Assembly: GCF_020523605.1 (NCBI RefSeq)
Contig: NZ_JAJAQI010000037.1
Span: 1 to 61,090, forward strand
Length of the DNA: 61,090 nt
Source: Roseicella aerolata
Lineage (GTDB): Bacteria > Pseudomonadota > Alphaproteobacteria > Acetobacterales > Acetobacteraceae
Direction: 5' to 3'
Positions 1 to 9,593 of the stretch are shown piece after piece; position 1 is the first letter of the stretch, and each line of letters opens with the position of its first letter. The notes below the pieces were generated by a model. The model was given only the letters and a program-made list of their open reading frames with translations. It made no database searches and was not told the origin of the DNA. The position numbers and the translations under genes are program-made.

Positions 1-112
1 CAGGACCGTCGGCACCCTCTGGGATACCATCGGCAGTCTCCTCGACCGCTTCAGTCCGAGCGAGTGCGCCGCCTACTTCCAACACTGCGGCTATGCACAG
101 TCAGGGCAATAA
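1..112 (+). CDS. IS630-family transposase, C-terminal fragment
   Basis: An open frame entering from the left edge (codons begin at base 2) ends at a TAA at 110-112. Its 36 visible residues, including GTLWDTIGSLLDRF and ECAAYFQHCGY, resemble the conserved tail of IS630-type DDE transposases, where a short helix ends near a CGY motif. Only the tail is visible, so whether the element is intact upstream cannot be told. It lies immediately before a CoA transferase gene that lacks its 5' end. The assignment is from memory of the family and rests on a short stretch. Confidence 0.7.
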   Translation, partial: RTVGTLWDTIGSLLDRFSPSECAAYFQHCGYAQSGQ

Positions 113-120
113 AGGTCTAG
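1..120 (+). mobile_element. Right end of an IS630-like insertion sequence (partial)
   Basis: The transposase stop at 112 is followed by a few bases and a CTAG at 117-120, after which CoA transferase coding sequence begins. IS630/Tc1-type elements insert at TA, often within CTAG, so the element end is probably at 117-120. The left end and target duplicate lie outside the window, so the boundary is unproven. Confidence 0.5.
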
Positions 121-1878
121 GGCCTCTGCCCGAAGCTGCAGCGCCTCGCCCTCGAGAACCGGATCGAGGCCTACAACCTGCCGCAGGGCGTCATCTCCCA
201 TCTCTTCCGCGACATCGCCGCGGGCAAGCCGGGCACGATCACGCGCGTCGGCCTCGACACCTTCGTCGATCCGCGCCATGGCGGCGGCAGGATCAACGCC
301 CGCACCACCGAGGAACTGGTCCAGCCCCTCACCCTGGGCGGCGAGGACTACCTCTTCTACCGTGCCCTGCCGATCGACGTGGCGATCCTGCGCGGCACCA
401 CCGCCGACCCCGCGGGCAACATCACCATGGAGCGCGAGGCCCTGGTGCTGGAGGCGCTGGCGATCGCGACCGCCGCCCGCAATTCCGGCGGCGTCGTCAT
501 CGTGCAGGTGGAGCGCCTGGCCGAGGCCGGCAGCCTGAACGCCCGCCTGGTGCGCATCCCCGGCGCCATGGTGGATTGCGTGGTGGTCGCCCCGCCCGAG
601 GCCCACTGGCAGACCTTCGCCACCCCCTACAACCCGGCTTTCAGCGGCGAGGTGCGGGTGCCCATGCGCGGCCTGCCGCCGATGCCGATGGGCGCGCGCA
701 AGGTCATCGCCCGCCGCGCGGTCTTCGAGCTCAGGCCGAACAGCGTGGTCAATCTCGGCATCGGCATGCCGGAGAGCGTGGCCAGCGTCGCCAATGAGGA
801 GCGGATGCTGGAATACCTCACGCTCACCACCGAGCCCGGCACCATCGGCGGCCTGCCCGCCGGCGGGCTCGATTTCGGCGCGGCGAGCAATATCGAGGCC
901 CTGGTGGACCAGCCCGCGCAGTTCGATTTCTATGATGGCGGCGGGCTGGACGCGGCCTTCCTCGGCATGGCGCAGGCGGACCGGGAGGGCAATGTCAATG
1001 TCAGCAAGTTCGGCCCACGCCTCGCCGGCGCCGGCGGCTTCATCAACATCAGCCAGAACGCCAAGAAGGTCGTCTTCCTCGGCACCTTCGCCGCGCGCGG
1101 CGAGCCGAAATTCGTGGACAGCGTGGAGCACCGCACCTTCAGCGGCCGTCTCGCCGCGCGCCGCGGCCAGCCCGTGCTCTATGTCACCGACCGCTGCGTC
1201 TTCCGGCTGACGCCGGAGGGACTGGAACTGGCCGAGATCGCAACCGGGCTCGACATCGACCGCGACATCCTGGCCGAGATGGCTTTCCGGCCGCTGATCC
1301 CGCGCGACCCGGCACCGATGGACCCGCGCATCTTCGCCGAAGGCCCGATGGGCTACCGCGAGGAATGGCTGAGCCTGCCCTTGGAGGCGCGGCTGACCTA
1401 CGACCCGGCGCAGGATGTCTTCTTCATCAATTTCGAGGGCTTCGGCGTCCGGCGGCGGGAGGACATCGCACGCATCCACCGGGCGGTGGAGGAGCGCCTC
1501 GCGCCGCTCGGCCGCAAGGTGCCGGCCATCGTGAACTATGACCACTTCACCATCGCGCCCGAACTGCTGGACGACTACACGGACATGGTGCGCGACCTGG
1601 TGCGGCGCTTCTATTCCGGCGTCACCCGCTATACCACCAGCGCCTTCCTGCACCGGAAATTCGGCCAAGCGCTGCGCCGCCGCCGCGTCTCGCCGCATAT
1701 CTACGAGAACCGCGCGGAGGCCGAGGGGCATCTGCACGCCCTGGCCCGGCACGGCCACCCCCCCCGCCCGGAGGATGGCGCGGCCGGGTCGGGGCAGGCC
1801 GACCGGACCGAGAGGCCGGACACTGGCTACGGGGCGGATCGCCCCTCCCCTGCGCAGAATGCGGGCGATCCGGGCTGA
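121..1878 (+). pseudogene. Acyl-CoA:acetate/3-ketoacid CoA transferase, 5'-truncated next to an IS end
   Basis: The reading frame encodes a family I CoA transferase of the long, fused alpha+beta type, which moves CoA between short-chain acyl or 3-oxoacyl groups and acetate. Homology starts abruptly at base 121 ([20 protein letters not shown]) and runs through [31 protein letters not shown] and the [13 protein letters not shown] segment. The Glu in that segment (codon 832-834) aligns with the catalytic Glu of the SENG motif. Roughly 90 N-terminal residues expected in the family are missing, and codon 118-120 is an in-frame TAG. Starts such as GTG 379 could give only a shortened product lacking part of the CoA-binding half, so the gene is probably inactive. 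The C-terminus continues about 30 residues past the usual end. It converges with the thiolase gene. Confidence 0.8.
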
Positions 1879-1951
1879 TGCCGCGGGACCGGATGCGCGG
1901 ATGTGGCGGCTGCGGGCAGCGGCGCGGGGTCACCCCCGCGCCGGCACCGTG

Positions 1952-3100
1952 TCAGGGGCGCTCGTTCGAGAAGACGATGGTGCCGGAGGCGCTGAACATG
2001 CCCCCGACGCCGTGGCAGACGGAGATCTTCGCCCCCGGCACCTGCGCCGGGGCGGTGCCGCGCATCTGCCGCACGCTCTCCTGCAGGGCGAACATGCCGT
2101 ACATGCCGGTATGGGTGTAGGACAGGCCGCCGCCATTGGTGTTGAGCGGCAGCTTGCCGCCCGGCCGGGTGTTGCCCTCCCGGATGAAGCCGGCCGCCTC
2201 CCCCGGCTTGCAGAAGCCGAGATCCTCGAGGCCATAGAGCGGCAGATGCGCGAAGGCGTCGTAGATCATCAGGTGATCCACGTCCTTGCGGTCGATCCCC
2301 GCCGCCTCGATCGCCGTCGGCCCCGCCACGCGGAAGGCGCGGGAGGACGTGAAGTCGGCCATCTGCGAGACCATGTTGGTCTCGACCGATTCGCCCGTGC
2401 CGAGGATGTAGACCGGCCTGGTCGGGAAGTCCTTCGCCCGGTCGGACTTCGTCAGGATCAGCGCGCCGCCGCCATCCGTCACCAGGCAGCACTGCAGGAT
2501 GCGGAAGGGATAGGCGATCATCCGGCTGTTCAGCACGTCATCGACCGTGATCGGGTCGCGGAACATGGCGCGCGGGTTCTTCCCCGCCCATTCCCGCTGC
2601 ACCACCGCGACCGTCGCCAGGTCCTCATGCGTCACGCCATGGGTCTTCATGTAGCGCAGCACGGGGATGGGGAAGAGCGTCGGCGGACCGAAGGGGCCGA
2701 AGGGGGCTTCGAACTGCCCGTTCAGGCTCTCGGGCTCCGGCGGCCGCGGCGTCGCGTTGATGCGCGACTTCCCGCTCTCGCCATGGGTGATCAGGATGGT
2801 GTTGGCATAGCCGGCATGGATGGCGGCCGCGGCATGCCGGACATGCAGCATGAAGGAGCAGCCGCCGACGCCGGTGCCGTCCACCCATTTCGGGGTGATG
2901 CCGAGATAGTGCGCGATCTGCTGCGGCATCATCGGGCCGACGCAGGCCACGCCGTCAATGTCGGAGGGCTTGAGCCCCGCATCCGCCATGGCGTTCAGCG
3001 CCGCATCCGCATGCAGCATGATCTGGGACATGCCCGGGATGGCGCCGAGCTGCGTGGTCTCCGCCGCGCCGACGATGGCGATCTCACCGCGCCCGAGCAT
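1952..3100 (-). CDS. Thiolase-family protein (SCP-x/acetyl-CoA acetyltransferase type)
   Basis: A 382-residue thiolase-fold protein of the non-classical (SCP2/SCP-x-like) group that works with a DUF35 partner on acyl-CoA substrates. Visible features are the nucleophilic Cys in GTGVGGCSF (about residue 81), a central HGESGKSR loop, NTNGGGLSYTHTG, and the C-terminal CHGVGGMF Cys-His signature. The start is ATG 3100, preceded by a GGGAGG ribosome site. Its A is shared with the TGA of the upstream OB-fold gene (TGATG), so the two are translationally coupled. The substrate cannot be read from the sequence; beta-oxidation or CoA-thioester condensation is likely. Confidence 0.85.
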   Translation of the reverse strand: MLGRGEIAIVGAAETTQLGAIPGMSQIMLHADAALNAMADAGLKPSDIDGVACVGPMMPQQIAHYLGITPKWVDGTGVGGCSFMLHVRHAAAAIHAGYANTILITHGESGKSRINATPRPPEPESLNGQFEAPFGPFGPPTLFPIPVLRYMKTHGVTHEDLATVAVVQREWAGKNPRAMFRDPITVDDVLNSRMIAYPFRILQCCLVTDGGGALILTKSDRAKDFPTRPVYILGTGESVETNMVSQMADFTSSRAFRVAGPTAIEAAGIDRKDVDHLMIYDAFAHLPLYGLEDLGFCKPGEAAGFIREGNTRPGGKLPLNTNGGGLSYTHTGMYGMFALQESVRQMRGTAPAQVPGAKISVCHGVGGMFSASGTIVFSNERP

Positions 3101-3516
3101 CAGCGGCCTCCCTTGGCGGGACGGAAGAGGGGAAGCGTGATCTCCTCGTCCATCGGGGTGAAGGCGATCTCCAGTCTCATGTCGAGCTGCAGCGCCTCCG
3201 GCGTCTGCTCGCACTCCACGATGTTGGTCATCATGCGCGGGCCTTCCTCCAGCTCGACGACCGCGATGGCATAGGGCGGCGTGAAGCCGGGCACCGGCCG
3301 GTGGTGGATGACGTAGGAATGCAGCGTGGCGCGGCCCGAGGCCTCGAAGACCGAGACGTTGCGCGTGCCGGTATAGGGGCTGAAGGGGCGCGGCGGGAAA
3401 TAGGCCTTCCCCGTATCGCCGCAGCGCTGCAGCAGCAGCTTGCCCTGCTTGCAGCCATCCCAGAAATGCTTGGTCTCAGGCGTCGGTTTCGGCTTCGCCC
3501 TGCCGGGTGCGAGCAT
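3100..3516 (-). CDS. Thiolase-partner OB-fold protein (DUF35 type)
   Basis: A 138-residue protein of the OB-fold, acyl-CoA-associated family that accompanies SCP-x-type thiolases. It has the usual layout: an N-terminal helix (ETKHFWDGCKQGKLLLQRC) feeding a degenerate zinc-ribbon, then an OB-fold beta barrel with SYVIHHRPVPGFTPPYAIAV and a C-terminal PLFRPAKG. The rubredoxin-like ribbon keeps only some cysteines (C22, C32 region), so zinc binding is doubtful. It is first in a two-gene unit, one base overlapping the thiolase. ATG 3516 is chosen because family homology begins right after it. Confidence 0.85.
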   Translation of the reverse strand: MLAPGRAKPKPTPETKHFWDGCKQGKLLLQRCGDTGKAYFPPRPFSPYTGTRNVSVFEASGRATLHSYVIHHRPVPGFTPPYAIAVVELEEGPRMMTNIVECEQTPEALQLDMRLEIAFTPMDEEITLPLFRPAKGGR

Positions 3517-3664
3517 GCCCGTTTCCTCCGTGGTTGGACTTGCCCGCAGCCTGCCATGCCTCGCGCGGGAGGGCGAGAGGGGGCGGGACGCCTTCGCGCC
3601 GCCATGCCGGGTTGACAGCGCCCCCGGCGTCACCCGGGGCGCGCCGTCACGCCCCGGGCGTGCA

Positions 3665-4540
3665 TCACATCGCCGGATACCAGCCGTCATGGAGCATGAC
3701 ATACTCCTCGCCGCGGCGGACCAGGTGGAGGAAGCCGGGAAAATGCATGTGCATGCCGGCCACCGCCTGGCCATCCCTCGCCACCATGTCGAAGACGCGG
3801 CGGCGGGTGGCGGCGGCCTGGGCGGGATCGATGTCGAAGGCCATGGTGACCTCGGGCCGGGGGATCTGGATCTCCGGCACATGGATGATGTCGCCCCAGA
3901 TCAGCAGGCTGTCCGTGCCGGAGGCCAGCATGTAGCCGGTATGGCCCGGCGTGTGGCCGGGGAAGGGCATGGCGGTGACGCCCGGGAACACCTCCCCGCC
4001 CCGGTGCAGCCGCGTCCGCGCCCGATAGGGCGCCACCTGGCTGCGGCCGGCCCGGAAATTGCGCTCGCGGCTCATCTCGTCGGCCTTCGCCATCGCCGCG
4101 TCATCATGCCAGAAGGCGTGCTCCGCCTCATGCATGACCAGTTCGGCATTCGGGAAGAAGGGCGTCCCCCCGGCATCCGCCAGCCCGTTCGAATGATCCG
4201 GATGCATATGGGTCAGCAGTACCGTGTCCACCTCGGCCGGCGAAACCCCGACAGCGGCGAGGTTCTCGAACAGCTTGCCGCCGGTCGGGGCCATGTGGTT
4301 GCCGCAGCCGGTATCGATCAGCGCGGTGCGGCCGCCGCTGCGGATGAGGAAGCAGTTCACCGCCGTCCGGCGCGGCACCGGACGGTATGCGTCGCGCAGC
4401 ATCTGCGCCGCCTCCGCCTCCGGGATATTCTGGATGACGGCCATGGAGCCGTCGAGATAGCCGTCGCTGACCGTCGTGACGGTGATGTCGCCGATCCGGC
4501 GGTGATGCACCGCCGGAACCTGCCTCTCCGGTATCGCCAT
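3665..4540 (-). CDS. MBL-fold metallo-hydrolase
   Basis: A 291-residue metallo-beta-lactamase-fold hydrolase. The binuclear zinc motif HMHPDHSNG is at residues 111-119, preceded by ALIDTGCGNHM and followed by the conserved His in PFPGHTPGHTGY, the Asp in LLIWGDIIHV and a late His in AGMHMHFPGF, so all metal ligands appear present. The family includes quorum-quenching lactonases and glyoxalase-II-like thioesterases, and the substrate is not predictable. No secretion signal is seen. It lies between the thiolase pair and a chemoreceptor gene on the same strand, with 148 bases to the OB-fold gene, and is probably transcribed on its own. Confidence 0.88.
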   Translation of the reverse strand: MAIPERQVPAVHHRRIGDITVTTVSDGYLDGSMAVIQNIPEAEAAQMLRDAYRPVPRRTAVNCFLIRSGGRTALIDTGCGNHMAPTGGKLFENLAAVGVSPAEVDTVLLTHMHPDHSNGLADAGGTPFFPNAELVMHEAEHAFWHDDAAMAKADEMSRERNFRAGRSQVAPYRARTRLHRGGEVFPGVTAMPFPGHTPGHTGYMLASGTDSLLIWGDIIHVPEIQIPRPEVTMAFDIDPAQAAATRRRVFDMVARDGQAVAGMHMHFPGFLHLVRRGEEYVMLHDGWYPAM

Positions 4541-4596
4541 GGCCCTTTCCCCCCGTTCCGTTCGGCGGAAGCCTAGGCCAGGGCCGCCCGGCCCGC

Positions 4597-6915
4597 CTAC
4601 CCCCGGCGGACGGTCGCCAGGAACTCCCCGGCCCGGCTGCGCAGCGTGCCGGCATGCCCGGTGAGGTCGTTGGCCGCCTGCAGCAGGGAGGCGGAGGCCT
4701 CCCCCGTTTCCCGCGCCGCGCGGCGCACATCGCCGATCCGCGTGGTCACCGCCGTCGTGCCCTCGGCGACCTGGGCGGTGCTGCGGGCGATCTCGCGGGT
4801 CGCGCTGCCCTGCTCCTCCACCGCCGCGGCGATGGCGCCGGTCACCTCATTCATCCGCTCGATGGTGGCGCCGATGCTGCGCAGCGCCGCCACGGCCTCC
4901 CCGGTCGCGGCCTGGATGGCGCCGATCTGCGCGCCGATCTCCTCGGTCGCCTTCGCGGTCTGTCCGGCCAGCGTCTTCACCTCGCTCGCCACCACGGCGA
5001 AGCCCTTGCCCGCCTCGCCGGCCCGCGCCGCCTCGATCGTCGCGTTCAGCGCCAGAAGGTTGGTCTGCCCGGCGATGTCACCGATCAGCCGCACCACATC
5101 GCCGATCCGCTGCGCCGCCTGGGCCAGGCCCTGCACCGTGCCATCGGTCGCCCGCGCCTCCTCCGCCGCGGCGCGCGCGACGGCGGCACCATCGGCCACC
5201 TGGCGGGTGATCTCGGCGACGCTCGCCGCCAGTTCCTCCGCGCTCGCGGCCACCGCCTGCACATCCGCGCCCGCCCGGTCGCTCACCTCGGCCACCGCCT
5301 CGGCCTCCCGCCCGCTGGTCGCGGCCGTGCCGGAGAGCGCCTCGGCCGCCGCATGCACCTGCGCAGCCGCCGCCGCCACCGCCTCCACCACGCTGCCCAC
5401 CGCGCCTTCGAAACTGTCGGCCAGCCGTGCCTGGGCCGTGGCCACGGACCAGACCAGCATGGCGCTGACATGCCGCCCCTCGGCATCGCGGATGGCGCTG
5501 ACCGAGAGGTCGATCACCTCCTCCCCGAGCCGGATGCGCGCCTTGTGCGGCAGCCGCTCCGGCTCCGACAGCAGCGCGCGCAGCGGCCCGAGTTCCCGGT
5601 GCAGCAGGTCGATGCCCTGGCCGGGCACGGCATCGGCCTTCACCGCCAGCGCCGGCTCCAGCCGCCGCAGCAGCGCCTGGATGGCAGGGTTCATGTAGGT
5701 CACGCGGAGATCGCCATGCGGTTCGATGCTCATGAGGCCGGCCGGCATCTGCTCCAGCATCTGCTGCTGGGCGAAGGCGCGCTGCACCGTGCCGCGCAGC
5801 GTCTCCAGCGCCTGCGCGATCGCGCCGATCTCGTCGCGCCGGTCGCGCTCCGGCACCGGCGTCGCGGCATCGCCGCCCGCGATCGCCACGACCGACCCGG
5901 CCAGCCGCCGCAGCGGCGTCCCGATCGCCCGCGCGGTCAGCCAGCCGGAGCCGACCAGCAGCAGCGCGATGGCGCCGCCGATCCAGAGCACGGCCGCCGC
6001 CACGCCTGCCGCCACCGCCAGGCTCGCCGCGGTGCGGGCCCGCGCCAGTTCACCCAGCCGCGCCTGCGCCTCGCCGAGCGCGGCCTCCAGCCGCTCCCGC
6101 GCCGGGGTGCTGCGCTCGGCGCGTGCCGCCTGCGCCGCCTCGGCCAGCCGGACCACCTCCACCGCCGCCTCGGCCAGCGTCCCGGCCAGTTCGGTGAGGC
6201 GCCGCAGATCCCCCGCCCCTGCCCCCTCCGCCGCCACCGAGCCGAGCGCGCGGCCATGCACGCGCAGCTGCGCCGCCGCCCGCCGGACCCGCCGCGCCTG
6301 CGCTTCCTCCGCGGCGGACAGGTAGCGCTGGCTGCCGATGCGCACGTCGTTCACCGCCTGGTGGAAGGCCAGCAGCCGCTGCCGCGCCTCCTCCCGCAGC
6401 GCCGCCGGCACGTCGATCTCGATCATGCTGGCCACCGCCTCGAAGCCCTGGTCGTATTCGCCGAGCCGGGGAAAGAGCTGCCCGTCGCGCAGTTCGATCA
6501 GCGCGCGCCGCAGCCGCACCTGCTCGGCCACCGAGGCGGCATAGTCGGCGAGTTGCCGGTCCGCCTCCGCCAGCCGTTCCGCCACCACCGGGTCGGTCGT
6601 GCCATCGGCCGCCGCCTGCAGCCGGGCCCGGGCGGCGGCCAGCGCCTGCTCCATGGCAGCGCCATGCCGCCCACTGTCATCGACGGACTGGGAGAGCATC
6701 ACCTCCCGCAGCGCGATGGCGGTGCGCCCGACCTGGAAGGCGGCCTCCTGCGCCGATTGCGCGGCGGCCACCGCCTGGCGCTCGGCCGCCTGCTGGACCT
6801 GCACCGCCGCGAGTTCGCGCTGCACCAGCACCACCAGGGCGCCGAGCAGCAGGATGGCGAGGGTGGCGCTGGCGGCCAGTTTTCGGCCGATGGAGAGATC
6901 GCGTAGCAGGCGCAT
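4597..6915 (-). CDS. Methyl-accepting chemotaxis protein with PAS domain
   Basis: A 772-residue transmembrane chemoreceptor. A first membrane segment (about residues 13-30) and a second (about 300-330, [20 protein letters not shown]) enclose a helical periplasmic sensor of about 270 residues. After the second come a HAMP linker (about 330-380), a PAS-like domain (about 390-500, with [19 protein letters not shown]) and a signalling coiled coil. The hairpin tip contains [20 protein letters not shown], the conserved CheA/CheW contact. A PAS domain between HAMP and the signalling domain suggests a second, cytoplasmic input such as redox or energy state. No CheB/CheR pentapeptide is seen at the C-terminus (TVRRG). 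No other chemotaxis genes are adjacent. Confidence 0.92.
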   Translation of the reverse strand: MRLLRDLSIGRKLAASATLAILLLGALVVLVQRELAAVQVQQAAERQAVAAAQSAQEAAFQVGRTAIALREVMLSQSVDDSGRHGAAMEQALAAARARLQAAADGTTDPVVAERLAEADRQLADYAASVAEQVRLRRALIELRDGQLFPRLGEYDQGFEAVASMIEIDVPAALREEARQRLLAFHQAVNDVRIGSQRYLSAAEEAQARRVRRAAAQLRVHGRALGSVAAEGAGAGDLRRLTELAGTLAEAAVEVVRLAEAAQAARAERSTPARERLEAALGEAQARLGELARARTAASLAVAAGVAAAVLWIGGAIALLLVGSGWLTARAIGTPLRRLAGSVVAIAGGDAATPVPERDRRDEIGAIAQALETLRGTVQRAFAQQQMLEQMPAGLMSIEPHGDLRVTYMNPAIQALLRRLEPALAVKADAVPGQGIDLLHRELGPLRALLSEPERLPHKARIRLGEEVIDLSVSAIRDAEGRHVSAMLVWSVATAQARLADSFEGAVGSVVEAVAAAAAQVHAAAEALSGTAATSGREAEAVAEVSDRAGADVQAVAASAEELAASVAEITRQVADGAAVARAAAEEARATDGTVQGLAQAAQRIGDVVRLIGDIAGQTNLLALNATIEAARAGEAGKGFAVVASEVKTLAGQTAKATEEIGAQIGAIQAATGEAVAALRSIGATIERMNEVTGAIAAAVEEQGSATREIARSTAQVAEGTTAVTTRIGDVRRAARETGEASASLLQAANDLTGHAGTLRSRAGEFLATVRRG

Positions 6916-7035
6916 GGTCGGGGTCCTCCCTGGCCCTCAGCCTGCGCCCGCCCCGGTTAAGCCCCGACAAACGGCCCCTCGACAGCCCCCCGCCGGCGCG
7001 CGAGGGTCCGTGCACCCGGGAAAGGAGATCCACCC

Positions 7036-7677
7036 ATGCTGTTCGACTTCGAGACACTGGCCCCGCAGGACTGTTACAAGCTCGTCGTGTCCTCGGTCGT
7101 GCCGCGGCCGATCGCCTGGGTGGTCAGCCAGGACGAGGCCGGGGTGGTCAATGCCGCCCCCTATTCCTTCTTCAACGCCTTCTCCGACAACCCGGTGGTG
7201 GTCGGCTTCGGCGCCGGCCCGCGGCCGGAGGGGGCGCTGAAGGACACCGCCGAGAATATCCGCAGGACCGGCGAGTTCGTGGTGAACCTGGTGCCGGAGA
7301 GCGCCATCCACGGCATGAACGCCACCGCCATCGATTTCCCGCCGGGCGTCGATGAACTGGCCGAGGCCGGGCTGACCAAGACCCCCTCGGCCAAGGTGAA
7401 GCCGCCCCGCATCGCCGAGAGCCCGGTGGCGCTCGAATGCGTCACCTTCCAGCTCATTCCCGCCGGGCGGCACACCATCGTCCTCGGCCGGGTGGTCGCG
7501 GTGCACATCCAGGACGACTGCGTGCTGGACCCGGTGAAGTGCTATGTGGACACGCCGAAGCTCGGCCTGGTCGGGCGCATGCATGGCCGCGGCTGGTATG
7601 CCCGTACCACCGACCGGTTCGAGGTGCCGCGGATGACGGTGGCGGAGTGGGAGGCGAAGAAGAAGGCGGCGGAATAG
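7036..7677 (+). CDS. Flavin reductase family protein (DIM6/NTAB-like)
   Basis: A 213-residue FMN-binding split-barrel protein. It has SSVVPRPIAWVVSQDEAG near the N-terminus and NAAPYSFFNAFSDNPVVVGF, the typical flavin-binding strand/loop, followed by DTAENIRRTGEFVVNLV. Members reduce FMN with NAD(P)H for partner monooxygenases or act as uncharacterised flavoproteins. A strong ribosome site (AAAGGAG) precedes ATG 7036. No partner oxygenase is adjacent, so its physiological partner is unknown. Confidence 0.88.
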   Translation: MLFDFETLAPQDCYKLVVSSVVPRPIAWVVSQDEAGVVNAAPYSFFNAFSDNPVVVGFGAGPRPEGALKDTAENIRRTGEFVVNLVPESAIHGMNATAIDFPPGVDELAEAGLTKTPSAKVKPPRIAESPVALECVTFQLIPAGRHTIVLGRVVAVHIQDDCVLDPVKCYVDTPKLGLVGRMHGRGWYARTTDRFEVPRMTVAEWEAKKKAAE

Positions 7678-7715
7678 CCGCCGCGGCTTCCGACCCGGCG
7701 GCGGGCATGCTAGGG

Positions 7716-7739
7716 TCATTGAGAATCACTCGCAAATGA
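7716..7739 (+). promoter_or_regulatory. Fur-box-like operator
   Basis: The 17-mer TTGAGAATCACTCGCAA (7719-7735) is an imperfect inverted repeat (TTGAGAA/TTGCGAG), flanked by TCATT and AATGA. On the minus strand it reads like the classic Fur-type site with GATTCTCAA. It ends only about 10-14 bases before the proposed start of the iron permease, where a bound repressor would block transcription. This is pattern recognition only. Confidence 0.65.
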
Positions 7740-7749
7740 TCCCCGCCCT

Positions 7750-9426
7750 TTGACCGCCGCCCCCTCCGCCCCTGCCGTGGTCCTGCCGGAGGCCGTCGCC
7801 CGCCCCCGGCGCCGCCTGTCCGGCTGGAGCCGGCTCGCCCTGCCGCTCGCGGCGCTCATCGCCGCGCCGCTGCTCGCCGTGCTGGTCGCGGCGGCGGTGC
7901 CGGCGGGCGATGTCTGGCGGCACATCCTCTCCACCACCCTGCCGGAAATGCTGGGCAACTCCGTCCTGCTCTTCCTGCTGGTGGGCGTCATGACGGCCTC
8001 GGCCGGCGCGGTCTCCGCCTGGCTGGTCTCGGCCTGCAAATTCCCCGGCCGCGGGGTGCTGGAGGTGGCGCTGCTGCTGCCCATGGCCATGCCGGCCTAT
8101 GTCTGCGGCTATGCCTATACCTGGCTGCTGGACGTCGCGGGGCCGGTGCAGACCGCCCTCCGCGACGTCACGGGCCTGCGCTGGGGGCAATACTGGTTTC
8201 CCGAGATCCGCAGCCTGCCGGGCGCCGCGCTGATGCTGGCGATGGTGCTCTACCCCTATGTCTACCTGCTCTGCCGCAGCGCCTTCCAGCAGCAGAGCGT
8301 CTGCCTGCTCGAGGCCTCCCGCACCCTCGGCCACTCCCTCGGCAACTGCTTCTTCCGCCTCGCCCTCCCCATGGCACGTCCGGCCATCGTCAGCGGCGTC
8401 GCCCTGGCGCTGATGGAGACGCTGGCGGATTTCGGCACGGTGCAGCATTTCGCCGTCCGCACCTTCACCACCGGCATCTACGAGGCCTGGTTCGGCCTCG
8501 GCGACCGCGGCGCCGCCAGCCAGCTCGCCGCCTGCCTGATGGCGCTGGTCGCCATGCTGCTGGCCGCCGAGCACATGACGCGCGGTGGCCGGCGCTTCCA
8601 TCCCACCACCAACCGCCATCCGCCGCTGCACCCGGTGCCGCTCAGGGGCTGGAAGGCGGCGGTGGCCTTCCTTCTCTGCGCCCTGCCGGTCGCGCTCGGC
8701 TTCCTGGTGCCGGCCGGGACGCTCTTCGCCCTGATGCTGCAGGTGGGGGATCCGCTGGAGCCGGCGCGCTTCCTGCCCTTCGCGCGCAACAGCGTGGTGC
8801 TGGCCGGCGTCACGGCGACGGCGGCGGTGCTGCTGGCGGCCTTCCTCGTCTGGGCGGCCCGGCTCCATCCGCAGCCGGCGCAGCGCCTCGCGGTGCGGGT
8901 CGCCGGGCTCGGCTATGCCATCCCCGGCTCGGTGATCGCGGTCGGCACGCTGGTGCCGCTCGGGCTGTTCGACAATGCGCTCGATGCCTGGATGCGGGCG
9001 CATCTCGGCCTCTCGACCGGGCTGCTGCTCTCGGGCGGGATGGCGGCGCTGGTCTTCGCCTATCTGGTCCGCTTCCTGGCGGTCGCCCTCTCGGCGGTCG
9101 AGTCGGGGCTGGCCCAGGTGAAGCCGTCGCTGCGCCATGCCGCACGGGTGCTGGGCGCCTCGCCCGCCCGGGCGGTGTGGCGGATCGAGCTGCCGCTCGC
9201 GCGCGGCAGCCTGCTGACCGCCTTCCTGCTGGTCTTCGTCGACACGATGAAGGAATTGCCGGCGACGCTGATCGTCCGGCCCTTCGATTTCGACACCCTG
9301 GCGGTCCGGGTCCACAGCCTGGCCGCGGACGAGCGCCTGGCCGAGGCCAGCACCGCGGCGCTGCTGATCGTCGCCACCGGCCTGCTGCCCGTGCTCGCAC
9401 TGACCAGGGCGATGCGCCGCAGCTGA
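7750..9426 (+). CDS. Iron(III) ABC transporter permease (FbpB/SfuB type, fused two-domain)
   Basis: A 558-residue inner-membrane permease made of two tandem six-helix MetI-like domains, as in FbpB/SfuB ferric-iron transporters. Each half carries an ATPase-contact EAA loop: EASRTLGHSLGNCFFRLALP in the first and HAARVLGASPARAVWRIELP in the second. The Fur-like operator just upstream supports iron as substrate. Neither the periplasmic iron-binding protein nor the ATPase is adjacent, so they must be encoded elsewhere. TTG 7750 is used as start, but no ribosome site precedes it; GTG 7777 is an alternative that also keeps the first membrane helix. Translation may be nearly leaderless. Confidence 0.87.
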   Translation: MTAAPSAPAVVLPEAVARPRRRLSGWSRLALPLAALIAAPLLAVLVAAAVPAGDVWRHILSTTLPEMLGNSVLLFLLVGVMTASAGAVSAWLVSACKFPGRGVLEVALLLPMAMPAYVCGYAYTWLLDVAGPVQTALRDVTGLRWGQYWFPEIRSLPGAALMLAMVLYPYVYLLCRSAFQQQSVCLLEASRTLGHSLGNCFFRLALPMARPAIVSGVALALMETLADFGTVQHFAVRTFTTGIYEAWFGLGDRGAASQLAACLMALVAMLLAAEHMTRGGRRFHPTTNRHPPLHPVPLRGWKAAVAFLLCALPVALGFLVPAGTLFALMLQVGDPLEPARFLPFARNSVVLAGVTATAAVLLAAFLVWAARLHPQPAQRLAVRVAGLGYAIPGSVIAVGTLVPLGLFDNALDAWMRAHLGLSTGLLLSGGMAALVFAYLVRFLAVALSAVESGLAQVKPSLRHAARVLGASPARAVWRIELPLARGSLLTAFLLVFVDTMKELPATLIVRPFDFDTLAVRVHSLAADERLAEASTAALLIVATGLLPVLALTRAMRRS

Positions 9427-9593
9427 TCCCGCGCGAATTTTACATCATGGGGCATATATTGCCTGTATCACAGTCAGGTGGGTGCAGGGCTTGGCGCCTC
9501 CCAACACCCTGCCCCCATGCTGCATTAGTCGAAGGCCGGGCGCGGACAATGCGCACCCGGGCGCCCTCCCTGCTCGTTGAGTGACCATAGCCG

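Noticed and set aside
91-1758. 555-codon open frame antisense to the CoA transferase
   Set aside because: The frame mirrors the real gene in high-G+C DNA, gives a low-complexity His/Asp/Gly/Arg-rich product and matches no family.
4654-6906. 750-codon open frame antisense to the chemoreceptor
   Set aside because: The product is Arg/Gly/His-rich without domains, while the opposite strand encodes a clear MCP.
9427-9593. A+T-rich stretch before the kinase considered for a promoter or riboswitch
   Set aside because: TTTACA and TATATT-like words are present but wrongly spaced, and no conserved RNA fold was recognised.
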